From Mesostigma viride (Eukaryota; Streptophyta; Mesostigmatophyceae; Mesostigmatales; Mesostigmataceae): a DNA stretch of 64,000 nucleotides. The stretch is from contig RPFO01000978.1 of the NCBI GenBank assembly GCA_009746045.1, positions 1 through 64,000 on the forward strand, given 5' to 3'. This document shows, piece after piece, positions 21,913-33,300 of the stretch. The position numbers were made by a program, and so were the translations under genes. The notes under the pieces are model-generated. The model did not search any database and was not told the origin of the DNA. It saw only the letters and a list, made by a program, of their open reading frames with translations. How positions within the stretch are numbered: the first letter of the stretch is position 1; each line of letters starts with the position of its first letter.

Positions 21913-23261
21913 AGCTGCGGCGACTTCGTGCGAAGGCGCACGATGCCACAGAGAAGACCCGGCGCCACCAGGCGCGGCTGGACGCGGCCATGAGGAGGTC
22001 GGAGGCAGCACTGGCATCAATGGTGGGCCCGGCGAGGAGGGAGCAGGAGGCCAGGCTGGCGAGGAAGAGCAGGCGGAACGCACGAGCCCTAGACAGGCGC
22101 ATGCGTAAGGAGGAGCGGGCTCTGCGCAGGTATCAGGAGGCGGCCAGGACCTGGGCTCTGCAGGGAGAATTCGGAGATGCAATCCGTTTTGAGCGTGGTC
22201 TGGCGCCACATGAGCCGCTGCCCGAGGACGCGGTACTGGACTTCATGCGCACCCCGCAGCCAGCAAGAGCCCAGCGAGGAGCGGCCTTGTTAAACGCGCG
22301 TGAGCGTGTTCGCGCTGGTGCAGACACACCCCACCCCCCACCCCCCACACCCAAACACACTGTGCAGACCGACACGGACATGGAGCTGGACCGCATCGCT
22401 GCACTACTCCACCAGGAGCTGGACGCAGCGGAGGCCAACCCGACCAAACGGGCGCGGGCAGCAGAAGCAGTAGAGCAACTGCTGAAGGCCGCCAAGCGGG
22501 TCCGCCAAGGAAAGTGGCAGGAGGGGTGTGGACCATCGTCTACGCCCCAGCGGTCGCATCCAGAGGAGGATGGTGACGAGGGGAAGGACGGGGGAGCACC
22601 AGGGGGAGGGGCACCAGCAAGCACCGGGGGTATGGCGGGCGGCAGCAACGCTGGAGCGACAACCCAGCAGCAGCAGCAGCCACAGCATCAGCAGCAGCAG
22701 CAGCAGCAGCAGCAGCGGCAGCATCAGCAACAGCAACCGCAGCAGCAGCAGCAGCAGCAGCAACCTCAACCACAAGCGACTGTCGCTGTACCACAGCGAC
22801 CCAGGTTTGATGCATCCCGTAGGGAAGATAGGATTACCTTCCCAGGTCTAGCTGAGGGATATGTGCAGGAGGACGCACTTGAGTTTCTTTTCAAGATAGA
22901 ACATTCCTGGTCCCATGATAACATCCGTGATTGGTTTCCTGCTCTTAGGGTGTCTAACACGATCCACCAATCTGCACCTAGCATAAAACAAATGGTACAG
23001 ATGTATGAGAGGAGGGCCAGCACACAGGGGGCAGAGGAGGTGCAAATCTTCACAGAATTCATAGCAGACCTAAAAGGGCTGTTGACCAAGGGGGAACACC
23101 TGCAGGCTCTCAAGGGGTTCAACTGGTTGGCCTCGTACAAAGTCAACAAGTCTGACTACGTACGTGATAACAAACAGTTTGTCCTGTACATAGACAGGGA
23201 CGAGGAGTTGAAGAAACTCAACTCTAAGTACCTGATCCATCAGTGGCTCACCAAAGCTGAG
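21913..23261 (+). CDS. gag: Copia B gag, middle segment (cut by the chromovirus)
   Basis: This continues the 12524-13409 frame. It opens with an Arg/Ala-rich coiled-coil (EARLARKSRRNARALDRRMR), then a Gln-rich tract coded by CAG repeats (22665-22770). The capsid-like domain follows: FPGLAEGYVQEDALEF, SHDNIRDWFPALR, KGFNWLASYKVNKSDYV. The chromovirus LTR cuts it inside WLTKAE at 23261 with TSD CTGAG. The next residues, LDKNTNAVLLAGLKDKW at 54212 onward, align with LDKNTYAMLATGMAKYW of Copia C, which confirms the junction. Confidence 0.9.
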
Positions 23262-23845
23262 TGTTACGTCCCTGCCCAGACTCACCTAGCCTGAGCTACG
23301 TAGCGAAAGACCCTCCTTGCCGGAATTAGGAATAATTCAAGATAGCCTAAAGTAGGTTGCGCTTCACGACGTGAGTCGTGAGATATCTGGCATCACGGCT
23401 TAATGCCAAGCTAATTAGTTCACACTTATATTGGCTAGCAATACCAATTACAAATGGATAATGCCCCGGGCTCAATGTGTAGGCGTATTCGCACTTATCA
23501 TTCATTAAACCAAGAGGACGAGACTCTCGTCCTCGGACCAATTTAACCTAGGTTGGTGGCGGCGCAGATACACGCCAATTTCCCTAGAACAATCCGAGTC
23601 ACTCATTCCACGTAGGATCCGGGCCGACATCGACCCTCAACTATAGGATCCACGCCTAGAACTACTGACGGACTCAGAACTGGCGCGGCGCCACAGCGCC
23701 GGCCCCTAAAAGGACAACCTAGGACCAAAATAACTAGTCCAATTCACACAATAGCCAAGGTCCATAAAACCCAAGTCCAATAGACCAAACAGCCTTAGTA
23801 ATTTATTCCATTGTTACGTCCGACCAAAAGGGCAGGGACGTAACA
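23262..23845 (-). repeat. 3' LTR of the chromovirus
   Basis: It has near-perfect identity with 53623-54206. Its last 34 bp hold an inner TGTTACGTCC facing GGACGTAACA, so this end can fold as a hairpin in addition to the 16-bp LTR-terminal inverted repeat. Confidence 0.95.
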
Positions 23846-23863
23846 CTCCTCCCCCCCCATGGG
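23846..23863 (-). promoter_or_regulatory. Polypurine tract of the chromovirus
   Basis: On the minus strand a run of nine G followed by AGGAG ends exactly at the 3' LTR start. This is the expected primer site for plus-strand cDNA synthesis and confirms element orientation. Confidence 0.85.
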
Positions 23864-24064
23864 GGTCGGTAGTCCCTACCGTACAAGTGAGATTGGAAAA
23901 CAACACTACTATAAGAGTACTATGTCCCAACCTCGGTTCACCCGCAGGTTAGTAATGCCAGTTCCTCTAGAAGTTGATACACAGGACCAATTCTGACGTA
24001 GTAGTAAGACTCTGATGGTGACTGGATCAATCCGCTATCCGTCACGAAAACTATTCTAACCACT

Positions 24065-25957
24065 CTAGCGTCCGCCGCTAGTGGCACGTCGCTGCGACAG
24101 GATTTCAGTGAAGGCCCTACGCCCCGCGTGGGTCATCTGTGAAGTCATCACCCCAGGGTGCGAACACAGGTCAACCTCAAAAGCCACTTGGTAGGGGGAC
24201 ACCTTCTGCCGGCCCAGCCGGGACAGCTCCACCCACGACCCTCTGGGCCACAGAGACAGGAACCCAGCGAAGTACTGGGGATGGGTGAATAGGAGTGTCA
24301 GCGCCGACCGATCCACCACCCCACAACGATGCTCGCGGACAAAGCGCACCCCCATCATGAAAACCTCCATACGCACGTGATCATCGTTGATCGACACCGT
24401 CGGGGACCCTACAATATCGGGCGCCACCAGATTAAGAAAGACACTCCCCTCAGCTGGAGCCACCTTGGGAGGCGTCACCACGTGCCCCACCCCGTCGACC
24501 TGATATCGCCAATCCCACCAGTCTTCGGACCCGAACCGCACAGTATGCCCCACCGCAAGGGGAAAACGGGGGTCGTCGGGTTGCGGCAGGGGCAGGGGAA
24601 CCTGGGGCCGAAAGGTGATCTCTCCCTGTTCCCAGTAAGCCCCGCGATCCACAGCGAACCAAGGACCCGCTTGAAACACCAGAGGAGCGGGTAGGTGCGT
24701 GCCCGGGGGAACCTGAAAAGCCGGAGGTCCCTCGAATGTCACACACAGCTTCTCCGTGCGAGGTCCTGGCCCGCCATGTCTCACCGCTCTGCCCGGTACC
24801 GGCCGTATGAAGTCCCCCAATGACCACTCCTCGTGACCAGGAGCTCTGGAAGCCGCATCATAGCCCACTGAGGTGGCCGCAGAATGATCGCCTTGACGAC
24901 CGTGCTGGACCATCAGGCGCTGTATCAGGTCCTGTCCGGATTGTACCGCAGCCACGAGCGCTTCCAGGCGCATCACGGGCTCCGCTGGTACCAGAATGCC
25001 CGATCCGCTGGGACCCTCCGCGACCCGAGGTCGCGTCTCTGCCATGGTGTGTAGGCACGGTTCCTCCGCGGAAGGGTGCGAGGGTCGACCCGACGAAGTG
25101 GGCCGGCCGTGTCCCTCCGCAGGACGTGGCATTGATGATCCGGCTGGTGCGTGACGGGGACGTGGTTCCAGGGAGACTAGGAAGGTAGGCTCCGGTGGTT
25201 CCAAGGAGACATGGAAGGTAGTATCCTCTTGGCCCGCCTCCGTCGGGGGACCTGAGGGGGCCACAACCGGGGGCTCGCCCCCGGCCGGCTGCTCTGTCCT
25301 ATCCGGAGCAGCTCCCGTCATATCCGACCGCGGTCGCCGAGCCTCACGCTCCAATTCCACCGCCGACCCCCACGTGCGCTCCCAGTGCCGATCAGCCGGG
25401 CGACGAGGTGGTGGTGACGCGCGGCGAGCAGGGCGTACCTCCGTTCCCGAGTCCGAACGGGAACGCGAGCGCGATGACGGTGAGGGCGAGCGCCGACGTG
25501 CAGGCCGGTCTGGAGCACGCCGAGAAGCTGGTTGGCTGCCGCCGCCCCAACCCGTGGACCGCGGGCGAGCCCCTCGCTCAGAGGGGCGCCCCCAGCCTAT
25601 CGCCGGCGGTGGCGCCTCGAAACGCGTCACAGGACGATGTCCTGCGCCGCCCTCCAAGGAGCCCCCAGAAGGTGGATCCCTTGGAGGAGGACGAGGAAGA
25701 GGGCGGGGAGGGTAGTCATCAGAATCGGAGTCGTCACCCTCGCTCCCATCATCCTGGTCCTCGTCGTCCATCGCCACAATGCGATCTAGGGCCTGCCGTA
25801 ACGAGTACTGACCCGCGCGCATACACTTCTCGCCCCGCAACGCCCCTTCAAACGGGAGGTATCGAGGGAAGTAGTTCTCCAGATGCTTCCGCACCTCGGG
25901 TGGAATTAGGAGGAGCAACAGCCGTGGAAATACCAGACCTGCATCCAGCGTGTTCAC
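24065..25957 (-). CDS. Chromovirus extra 3' ORF, unknown function
   Basis: A 630-codon frame lies after the chromodomain and before the 3' LTR, where some retroelements carry env or other accessory genes. The first 35 residues include a hydrophobic stretch (LVFPRLLLLLIPP). An acidic patch (DDEDQDDGSEGDDSDSDDY) and an Arg/Ser/Pro-rich region (RRRSPSPSSRSRSRSDSG) follow, then a C-terminal 240 residues with more globular composition (GSEDWWDWRYQVDGVGHVV, FLSLWPRGSWVELSRLG). I see no furin-like site, fusion peptide or C-terminal membrane anchor, so I do not call it an envelope. The first residue is a GTG overlapping the stop of the preceding frame, so it probably continues from 25954-26244 by frameshift. 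Confidence 0.6.
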   Translation of the reverse strand: MNTLDAGLVFPRLLLLLIPPEVRKHLENYFPRYLPFEGALRGEKCMRAGQYSLRQALDRIVAMDDEDQDDGSEGDDSDSDDYPPRPLPRPPPRDPPSGGSLEGGAGHRPVTRFEAPPPAIGWGRPSERGARPRSTGWGGGSQPASRRAPDRPARRRSPSPSSRSRSRSDSGTEVRPARRASPPPRRPADRHWERTWGSAVELEREARRPRSDMTGAAPDRTEQPAGGEPPVVAPSGPPTEAGQEDTTFHVSLEPPEPTFLVSLEPRPRHAPAGSSMPRPAEGHGRPTSSGRPSHPSAEEPCLHTMAETRPRVAEGPSGSGILVPAEPVMRLEALVAAVQSGQDLIQRLMVQHGRQGDHSAATSVGYDAASRAPGHEEWSLGDFIRPVPGRAVRHGGPGPRTEKLCVTFEGPPAFQVPPGTHLPAPLVFQAGPWFAVDRGAYWEQGEITFRPQVPLPLPQPDDPRFPLAVGHTVRFGSEDWWDWRYQVDGVGHVVTPPKVAPAEGSVFLNLVAPDIVGSPTVSINDDHVRMEVFMMGVRFVREHRCGVVDRSALTLLFTHPQYFAGFLSLWPRGSWVELSRLGRQKVSPYQVAFEVDLCSHPGVMTSQMTHAGRRAFTEILSQRRATSGGR

Positions 25958-26244
25958 GCACGCATGACACAGGCACCCCGCTCATGGGTTTCCCAGTCGA
26001 TACCGACCACCACGCCGTCGCGCTCGGCGGTGCGGGTCTCCATCTTGAACCCCACATTTCTCCGCACGAACCATCGAAAATCCTCCAGCTTAGCGGGGCC
26101 GACCCGCGCCAGAATGGAATCGGCGCGGAGATCTGACGGCATCTGGTTACGGCGCCGACGACGCCGCTCCACCAAGTCACCCGCCCGACCATAGTCGCGC
26201 ACGAACACCCGGGGGTTGAATGTCTCCTCATTCAGCTCCTTCAC
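25954..26244 (-). CDS. Chromovirus extra 3' ORF, upstream piece
   Basis: A 96-codon frame with a basic patch (VERRRRRRNQMPSDLR), then VGPAKLEDFRWFVRRNVG and VVVGIDWETHE. It ends four bases into the next frame (GTGA overlap at about 25954-25957), a layout seen where a -1 shift joins two ORFs, or where one base is miscalled. Family unknown. Confidence 0.5.
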   Translation of the reverse strand: MKELNEETFNPRVFVRDYGRAGDLVERRRRRRNQMPSDLRADSILARVGPAKLEDFRWFVRRNVGFKMETRTAERDGVVVGIDWETHERGACVMRA

Positions 26245-26324
26245 TAGCTGCAGCGCGCGCGCGTCCGGAGCTTCGGGTCTGGACGACGTCTCGTGCCGGC
26301 CACCACCTCCCGAGCCCCCGGCCC

Positions 26325-26693
26325 TTACAGCACCCCTCGGACTGCAGGCTCTCCGCGAGCTGTCTGCATCCTGTCATCCTGTTCTGGTAGAGGGGCCTCC
26401 GGGTAATCTGTCGTGTCCATGTCCACCAGATCTTCCTCACTCGACTCCCCGTCTACTACCCGGATTCCTGCCTCTACGGCCTCCGCGGCGCTGGCGGAAG
26501 TCTGGCTCCTGGGAGGCGCCTCCGCGGCGTCCCCCTGCACGGCCCACACACCACAAGCCAAGGCGTTAGTCGGCGTGTACCTGGTACCCGGCTCACACCT
26601 CACTCTCACCCTACACCGTACACCGTTATACCGCATGTGGCCTATTAATGCAATTGGTGTGTCTTCTTGTACGCTTCCAATAAGCGGGCGCAA
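26325..26693 (-). CDS. Chromovirus extra 3' ORF, first piece after the chromodomain
   Basis: A 122-codon frame overlaps the end of the chromodomain frame by about 50 bp. It includes ALIGHMRYNGVRCRVRVRCEPG and an acidic tail (DGESSEEDLVDMDTTDYPE). MRYNGVRCRVRVR resembles a second chromo-like beta strand, but the match is too short to claim. It is probably the N-terminus of the same product as the next two frames. Confidence 0.45.
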   Translation of the reverse strand: MRPLIGSVQEDTPIALIGHMRYNGVRCRVRVRCEPGTRYTPTNALACGVWAVQGDAAEAPPRSQTSASAAEAVEAGIRVVDGESSEEDLVDMDTTDYPEAPLPEQDDRMQTARGEPAVRGVL

Positions 26694-27006
26694 CCCGCTA
26701 ACTCAGTAGGAGTGCGCCAGGAGTCCTCAGACTCATGCTGCGCGAATCGCCATCGCACACGGTACTGTCGCTGGGTCCCCCGACCTCGTTTGACATCCCG
26801 GTGTCCCACGATCGCTGCCACCTCATCCTCCTGTTCCCCCGTGTCCGGATTGAATTCCAACGGGGCCGGGGGATTGACCCGACCCTGAATGGTGTTCTGG
26901 TGGTACAACTTGAGCTGGTCACGATGGAAACGGTTGGACGTGAGGTTCCATGACACTGGGACGTCCACCTGGAACATGACGTCGTCAAACTTGGTGAGAA
27001 CCTTGT
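26645..27006 (-). CDS. int: Chromovirus integrase C-terminus with chromodomain
   Basis: From just left of the nested DNA transposon the frame reads YKVLTKFDDVMFQVDVPVSW, the usual SH3-like tail, then HRDQLKLYHQ and a chromodomain (VAAIVGHRDVKRGRGTQ, then QYRVRWRFAQHESEDSW). Chromodomains in this position target integration to chromatin marks. The residues before YKVL in the open frame (27055-27011) belong to the DNA transposon end, not to the integrase. Confidence 0.88.
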
Positions 27007-27010
27007 AGGG

Positions 27011-27082
27011 GGGTGGTCCCACGCGGAATGGGGTCATTTTTGGCGCATTTTGCAAGAAAAAAACGCTAGTTTCAATCGTCCG
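27011..27082 (+). repeat. Left terminal inverted repeat of the DNA transposon
   Basis: The outer 24 bp match the right end perfectly in reverse complement; after a gap of about 9 bp, TTTGCAAGAAAAAAACGCTA and TTTCAATCGTCCG match again. Subterminal DNA repeats TAATTCATGT (about 27161 and 27208). Confidence 0.9.
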
Positions 27083-27310
27083 ATATCTTTTTTTCGCGCG
27101 CGCGAGAATTTGGCGTCCGATCGCGTATTTTCGAGCTAATTTGGTGTCATAATGCTTAATTCATGTCAATTTGAGCGTACATTCCACATCGAGAGGCTTG
27201 AAAGTTAGTAATTCATGTAAATTTTACGTGGAGAGACTCGACATCATCCTAACCTTTGTATTAACCATAGGACGAGCATTGCCAGCGCATGTCCAAGTGC
27301 TAACTTTCCC

Positions 27311-30300
27311 TCACACTTTCGAGGGCCTCTTCCGTAATTTCGCTTCCGCGATCTGCTGTTCCGTTTTCGAGTTCCTCCTCTTCTTATCGATCTCCTTTGC
27401 AGGCGCCCAGACTTCCACATCCTTCCAGCTCTTGCCATCCGTCAGCTTTACCACCTTCATCGCGTAGTCCAGCGGCATCCACCACAACTTGTTCTTCAAC
27501 TTCCCTCCCTTCTCCCCCTCAGCGAAAAACTTAAATGCGACGTCCCTCCACTTGGTGTCGTATCCAGACACCTGCCCATAAAGCATGACGTCTTCTAGCT
27601 TGGCATACATTGGCGTAGCCGTATCCTTGTTCCCTGCTTGCATAATGGCTAAAGTCCACCCATCACACCAAAAGGCCTCTGGTGCTCCGAACCCCATTTC
27701 CCCGTCCATAAGTCTCATTTCCAACGTGGGCTTGTCATCATCCTCATCGCCCGCCTGACTGTCTTCCGCCCCCTTAGGCTCCTCCCGTCCGGAAGTGTCA
27801 GCATGTACAGCCGCTGGTCCGAAGCCCACCGCCACATTAGCCAAGCGAAGTAACTGCTCCACATCCTCATTACCTGCGAGCAAACCGATCATGCCATCAA
27901 CGCATGACTAAAATCGAGTTAGTAGAAATCGGACTGCCAACCGTGAAAAATCAAAACACTCTACATACCAGAATTCACTCGCAGATTTTTTCTTACCCTT
28001 TTTGGCCTTTTCCTTCGACCTCTGCTCGCAGGTAGACCCCGTCTGGGGGTGGGGGGCAGGCGCCGGGGCGGGTTTGGCGGGCTCGGCAACCTTGGCAGTC
28101 TTCGCGGTCTTGGGTAACTTCTTGGAAGCAACGCGCTCCTTTCCCCCGTCCTCCTCCTCTCCGCCGCCATCCTCCTCCTCCTTCTCCTCCTCATCGTCCG
28201 AATCTGAAAGCACAACTGCTTTTCGACGCCGTTTCTGAGGCAGGGCAGGCTTGGGAGGCTTCCCCACCTTGGCCGATTTCTTGGAAGCAACGTGCTCCGC
28301 AGCCTTCCCACCCTTGGCGGATTTCTTGGTAGCAACGTGCTGCTCCTCCTCCTCCTCCTCCTCCTCCTCCCCCTCCTCCTCCTCAGCATCGTCGTCCTCC
28401 TCCTCCTCCTCCTCCTCAGCATCGTCGTCCGAATCAGCCACTGCCACAACTGGCTTACGAAGCTGCTTCTTCGGTACCTGAGAAATGGCCAGAGTCGGCG
28501 GGGGAACCCGAAGCTGCTTCTTCGGTACCTGAGAACTGGGCAGAGGCGCCGGGGTGGGCAGAGTCGGCGGGGGAACCCGAAGCTGCTTCTTCGGAACCTG
28601 AAAAACGGGCTGCGACGCGGCAGGCTTGGAAGGCCCACCTCCATCATCCTCAACAAGTGACACGACTGCCCGTCGAGTCACTTGAGAAGCGGGCTTCTTC
28701 GCCGCAGGCGGATCCGAATCACCTTCAGGCCCCGTCATCTGTTCGGCCTGCTGCGTTCTGACCTCGACGGGGGTCTCTCCGCGGTTAGACCCTCCTGCCG
28801 GACCTCCATCCCCTCCATCCCCTCCCTCCAACAACTGTTGGTCATCCCTCTCCACCACGGCGGACGATCCCCCAGCTTCGTGGGAAGCTTTTCGCTTCTT
28901 CGCCCTTCCGAGCCTAGGCCCCCCATCACCTTCCCCCTGTTCAAGCCGCTCCCACAATTCACTCCCTTTCCCGATCCTTTCCACTATCTCTTGAAACCCC
29001 TTAATCTCCGTCTCGGTACCAAACACGATCACCATCGGTTCGAACCTGGAGAAAAAGTCGTGGGCGCAAGCCTTCAGCACATTATCGTACATCCCGCCCG
29101 GTTGGGGAATGTCCGAAGCTTCGGGCAAGGACCGAACGCCCACCACCTGGACTGAAAGTTACTCCACTTATCACCCCAAATGTTCGCCAAGTTCAGCAGG
29201 CTCAGGCACGGAAGGGACCTGCCCAAGGGAAAGGGGCGGGCTGAAGCTGAGGCAACCTCGCCTGCCACCTGCTTGACGAGCGACTTGTCATCATCATCAC
29301 CGTCTAGTAACTGACAGCAAAACCAGACCCGGCGACGGCCCCAGTCCACACTCTGCCACTCATACTTCACGTCCCACTCCTCCTCCTCCTTCGCCTCCGT
29401 CTCCTTCCCCTTCCCCTTCCCCTTCGATCCCTTCTCCAGCCCCTTCACCGGCCCCTTCATCGCCGCCTCCTTCACCCCCCCTTCGAGTAATCCAACTTTT
29501 GGAGCGTACTTCCTGAACGCTTCCGGAGCAAAAAGTGCCAAACCCACCGTCTTGTCCTCGCTCTCTTTTAGCAGAATCTCCTGAAAGTCGATCTTGCCAT
29601 TACTGATATCCTTTCTCGGAATCCTCAGATGTGCGGCGTGTTTTTTGGCTTTAAGAAGGTAGGCGATGTTCCTCGTTATGATGACGGCCACATCCCAAAA
29701 TTCCCGGTATCTGGCCACAATCTCCTTCCTGCCGACCGGCCGAGCGAGAGGATGGAGATTGAAGACGAGTTCGAAAATATGAGACGCCACAAACTCCTTG
29801 CCATTTGCGTCCTTGCATCGCGCTTCCAGCGTCACATCCTCCTTGAATCTGGCGCAAATGGTCAGCCGCAGGCACTCCAGCACATCCTTGGCGATCTCCA
29901 CCAACTTGGTGAGCTTTTCCGGTCCAACCTGGCAGCTCATGATGCAATCGATCACGGCGTCCATCATAGGAAGGCTGGCCAAGTTCCTGAAAGAAGTCCA
30001 AGAGACCTTCTGGCCTTTCTTCTCCCCCTCTGCATTGGCGAATTTGCACCTTTGCATCATCACCTCCTCAGGCGCGGGTTTCGTTGAGGCAGGATCATCA
30101 GTCTGCTCCTGTGTCAGACGGAGAAACGTGTTGGCCAGCGTGCGACTGTAAGCGGAATGCACTGAAGCAATGCTGTGGGCCGGCTTTTTCTTTCCTTCTG
30201 CTTCCTCCTCGTGTACATCCACCGCTGCCGGCTCCACATTCCCTTCCCTTCCCCCCGCTTGCCGCATAGCCGGGAGGATGTACGTGAGCAGATTGGTGTA

Positions 30301-33300
30301 GTGGCCATCCGCAATATAGTGGCCCTTCCCACGCGTGACTTTGCCGTATAGATATAGCTTGTTGTAGTTCCACACGTCAAGCAACGCCTGGCCCAGCGTA
30401 CGATCCGCCACGGCTAAGTCCTCCGAATTCGCCCCCTTGGCGATGTCGAACAGCTTCTCCAGCTTGCCGGTCAGCACCGCCTGCGACATCAATTAACATC
30501 GAGCGAGCAACGACAAAACTCAGTCATAAAAGGCGAGGGGTATAGCTGCGGATAGACCCTAACAAAATTCGAAAAAGAAACGGCCGACAATACGCAACGA
30601 AAATTCCAACAAAAAAAAGGAGAGGGTCTAGCTGCAGCGAGACCCTCGCAAAAAACTTGAAGCGCACACAAAAAACAACCACGAAAATTCCGAGGGTCTA
30701 CCCGCAGCTAGACCCTGCCAAAATAGATAGCTTACATCTTCTTTTGCCTTAGGTAGATTTCGCAGCTCACTCCACGACGGGAGCAGGTCGCCACCCTTGA
30801 GAAGAATGACGTTCGTACCCATGTAACCACCACGGAATTTCCGCAACAGGTCCTGGAAGGCGTGCTCCGCCTCCTTAGGAGTACTTGCGAAATTGGACTC
30901 CGCCCCACCCTCGCACATCATTGCCCGAACCTCTCCCCACCCGCCATCCGGCCCCCTGAGAAACGACTTTAACCCCTTAAAGTAGTGGTTCCCATCCACC
31001 ACCGCGTACCGGAGAACCAGATACGGTACCGGTACCCGTTCCTCAAAAAATTTCGGATCGTAGGACTTCATCGCAGTATTGCACAGCAGGTTGAAAACTT
31101 GCCGACTGCCCTCGATCTCCTGAGGCAAAACTGCGGCCACCTCGTCCACCTGGCGTAGGTACGCCACTCAAGTCCTCTCGCGAGGAAAGAGGTGGTGGAC
31201 TCCGTGTTAAGCCACACGTCGACTTCAGTATCCGAAAGGGGCCGGAAGTACCTGGACCCCACATCCTCCGCGTCAATCTTGGCGCCGTGGTAATGCTTCA
31301 GCCACTTGACGAAATCCGGCATGCACAAGATTTGCTTGTCGAACAGGTCAGGTTGAGATTCGGCAAGCGCCTGGAAAGGGAACTGCCAGACCGGGACAAC
31401 AACCTTGAAGTGCAAGGCGTTGTCCCGCGCATTGAGGAGAATGCGGGCGTTCTCCTTAATGGTTTCAAGGTTTAAACGCCGCTGCCTCAAAGCCTCTGGC
31501 AAAATAAGCGCGTTGACCGTCTGGATCCGCATACTGAAACATCCGGTCTGCTGAAAATCGGCCGGCCGAATCCAACGCGTTTCCCTGAGAGAATTGGCCT
31601 TCCGGATGTTCTGGTCCCTGACCTCCTTGTTCGAGTCGACCTTTTTCGAAGGCTTCCAGCTTTCAATGATAGGGTCGGTGTCCGGGTTCCCACTGCTCGT
31701 GAGCACCCCCTCCTTAAAAAGCTTGTTGAGTGACCGGAGCAGCTCAAGAAAGGGGGAGAACTCGGGCCAGTTTGGCAGGTCATCGACGTCCGCCATCCGC
31801 CTACTCGAGCAGTACTTGAGCATATCCTTCACCAGCGCGAACACGGCGTCATGACCAGGTAACTTCTTCTCCACCGTGGCGTCTTCGTCCCCCCCGTCAT
31901 CCTGAAGTAAAAAATCGAAAAGGACCGCAGGATTTGCTCAAGTCAGTAATCTTTAGGCCGACCACGACATCCTGTTCAGGGACGAACAAAGTTCTGTTGG
32001 AATAGTACCTTACTGACACTAAACACCAAGTCCCGCAGCCGGTCAGCGTCTACCCGCAGCGAGAGGTCTAAATTTTCACAACAATCGTACCTGTCCAGTT
32101 TTCTGCTGCTTCTTGGCCTCCTTAGCCTTCTCCTTCTCCGCCTTCTTCGCCTCCTTCTCCGCCGCCTTCGCCTCCGCGTTCTTCTTACTGTTGGCCTTTG
32201 CCACCGCATTCAGCGCCCTTTTTCCCTCAGCGGCCCGACGACGAAAATCAGCCTTCATGAATTTCTCGATCTTGTCAACCTTTGCCTCTGAGTACTCCTT
32301 AGGCTGCCACTTGAAATTCTTGGTGGCTTTCGACTTCACCAGATTTGCGAATTCATATGCCAATTCACTCTTAAAGGTAGCGTCACCCAACACCTCCGTA
32401 TCGAAATCGGCATCGACTTCCGCCTCAAGTCGTGTCAGGTACTTGCGAAACTCGGACCCCGCAGGTCCCTCCGAATCGACGCCATCGGGCGGAGACTTAA
32501 GCATGATCAGGCCAACAGCAATAATATGATCCTTCGCAACCTTCTTGCGGGAATCCAGCTTTTCCCTTTCATGCTGTCAATGGGGCTTCGCCGCCTTCCC
32601 CCCCGCAGTACCCCCAGCGACAGCCCCCGCCTGCATGACAAAAAAAAACGAACAAGAAGGGACTTGACCTCAGTTCGATTGTTGCACCATCGTCTCTCTG
32701 CGGAGATACCCCTCAGCACGAAAAAAATCACACGAACTCGCGGCGGATGAACGTACCTGCACAGCCACTTCTCCCTCAGCGTCTCCCCCATCCTCATCTC
32801 CTCCAGCGTTTTCATCCCCCCCATCCTCATCTCCTCCAGCGTTTTCTTCCTCTCCGGCAGCGCCTGCTGAGGCCAAACCCCCCGCCTGTCAACACCGAAT
32901 ACGACAGCTCATTGGAAATCAAAATTAGTCGACATTTGTATATTTCGCATAATGCGCTCACTAAAACTTCAGGCGAAATGCAGACATCCGGATATCGTTT
33001 AATGCTTACCATTTCCATCTCGAGTCCAGACCAAATACCAGCACTGTCAACAGCCATCGCCGCAGCCGCCCCCTGAAAAAAGACAACAGATTGGTTGGGG
33101 GCACCGTTGAAATTAGCCGAACATGTCAGTCTCAATAAAAGGGTGAGGGTCTACCTGCAGCTAGACCCCATGTAAGATGCTCGTGGAAACTCGACGGACA
33201 AGCACCCACCTTATCAACCAAGTCTGACAAATTAGGTAAATCCTCCGATACGTCCCCTGGCATGGAGCCCCCCTGCATGATATGACAGGACAAACCATGA

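Noticed and set aside
24065-25957. Envelope gene in the chromovirus
   Set aside because: Position fits, but no fusion peptide, cleavage site or membrane anchor is visible.
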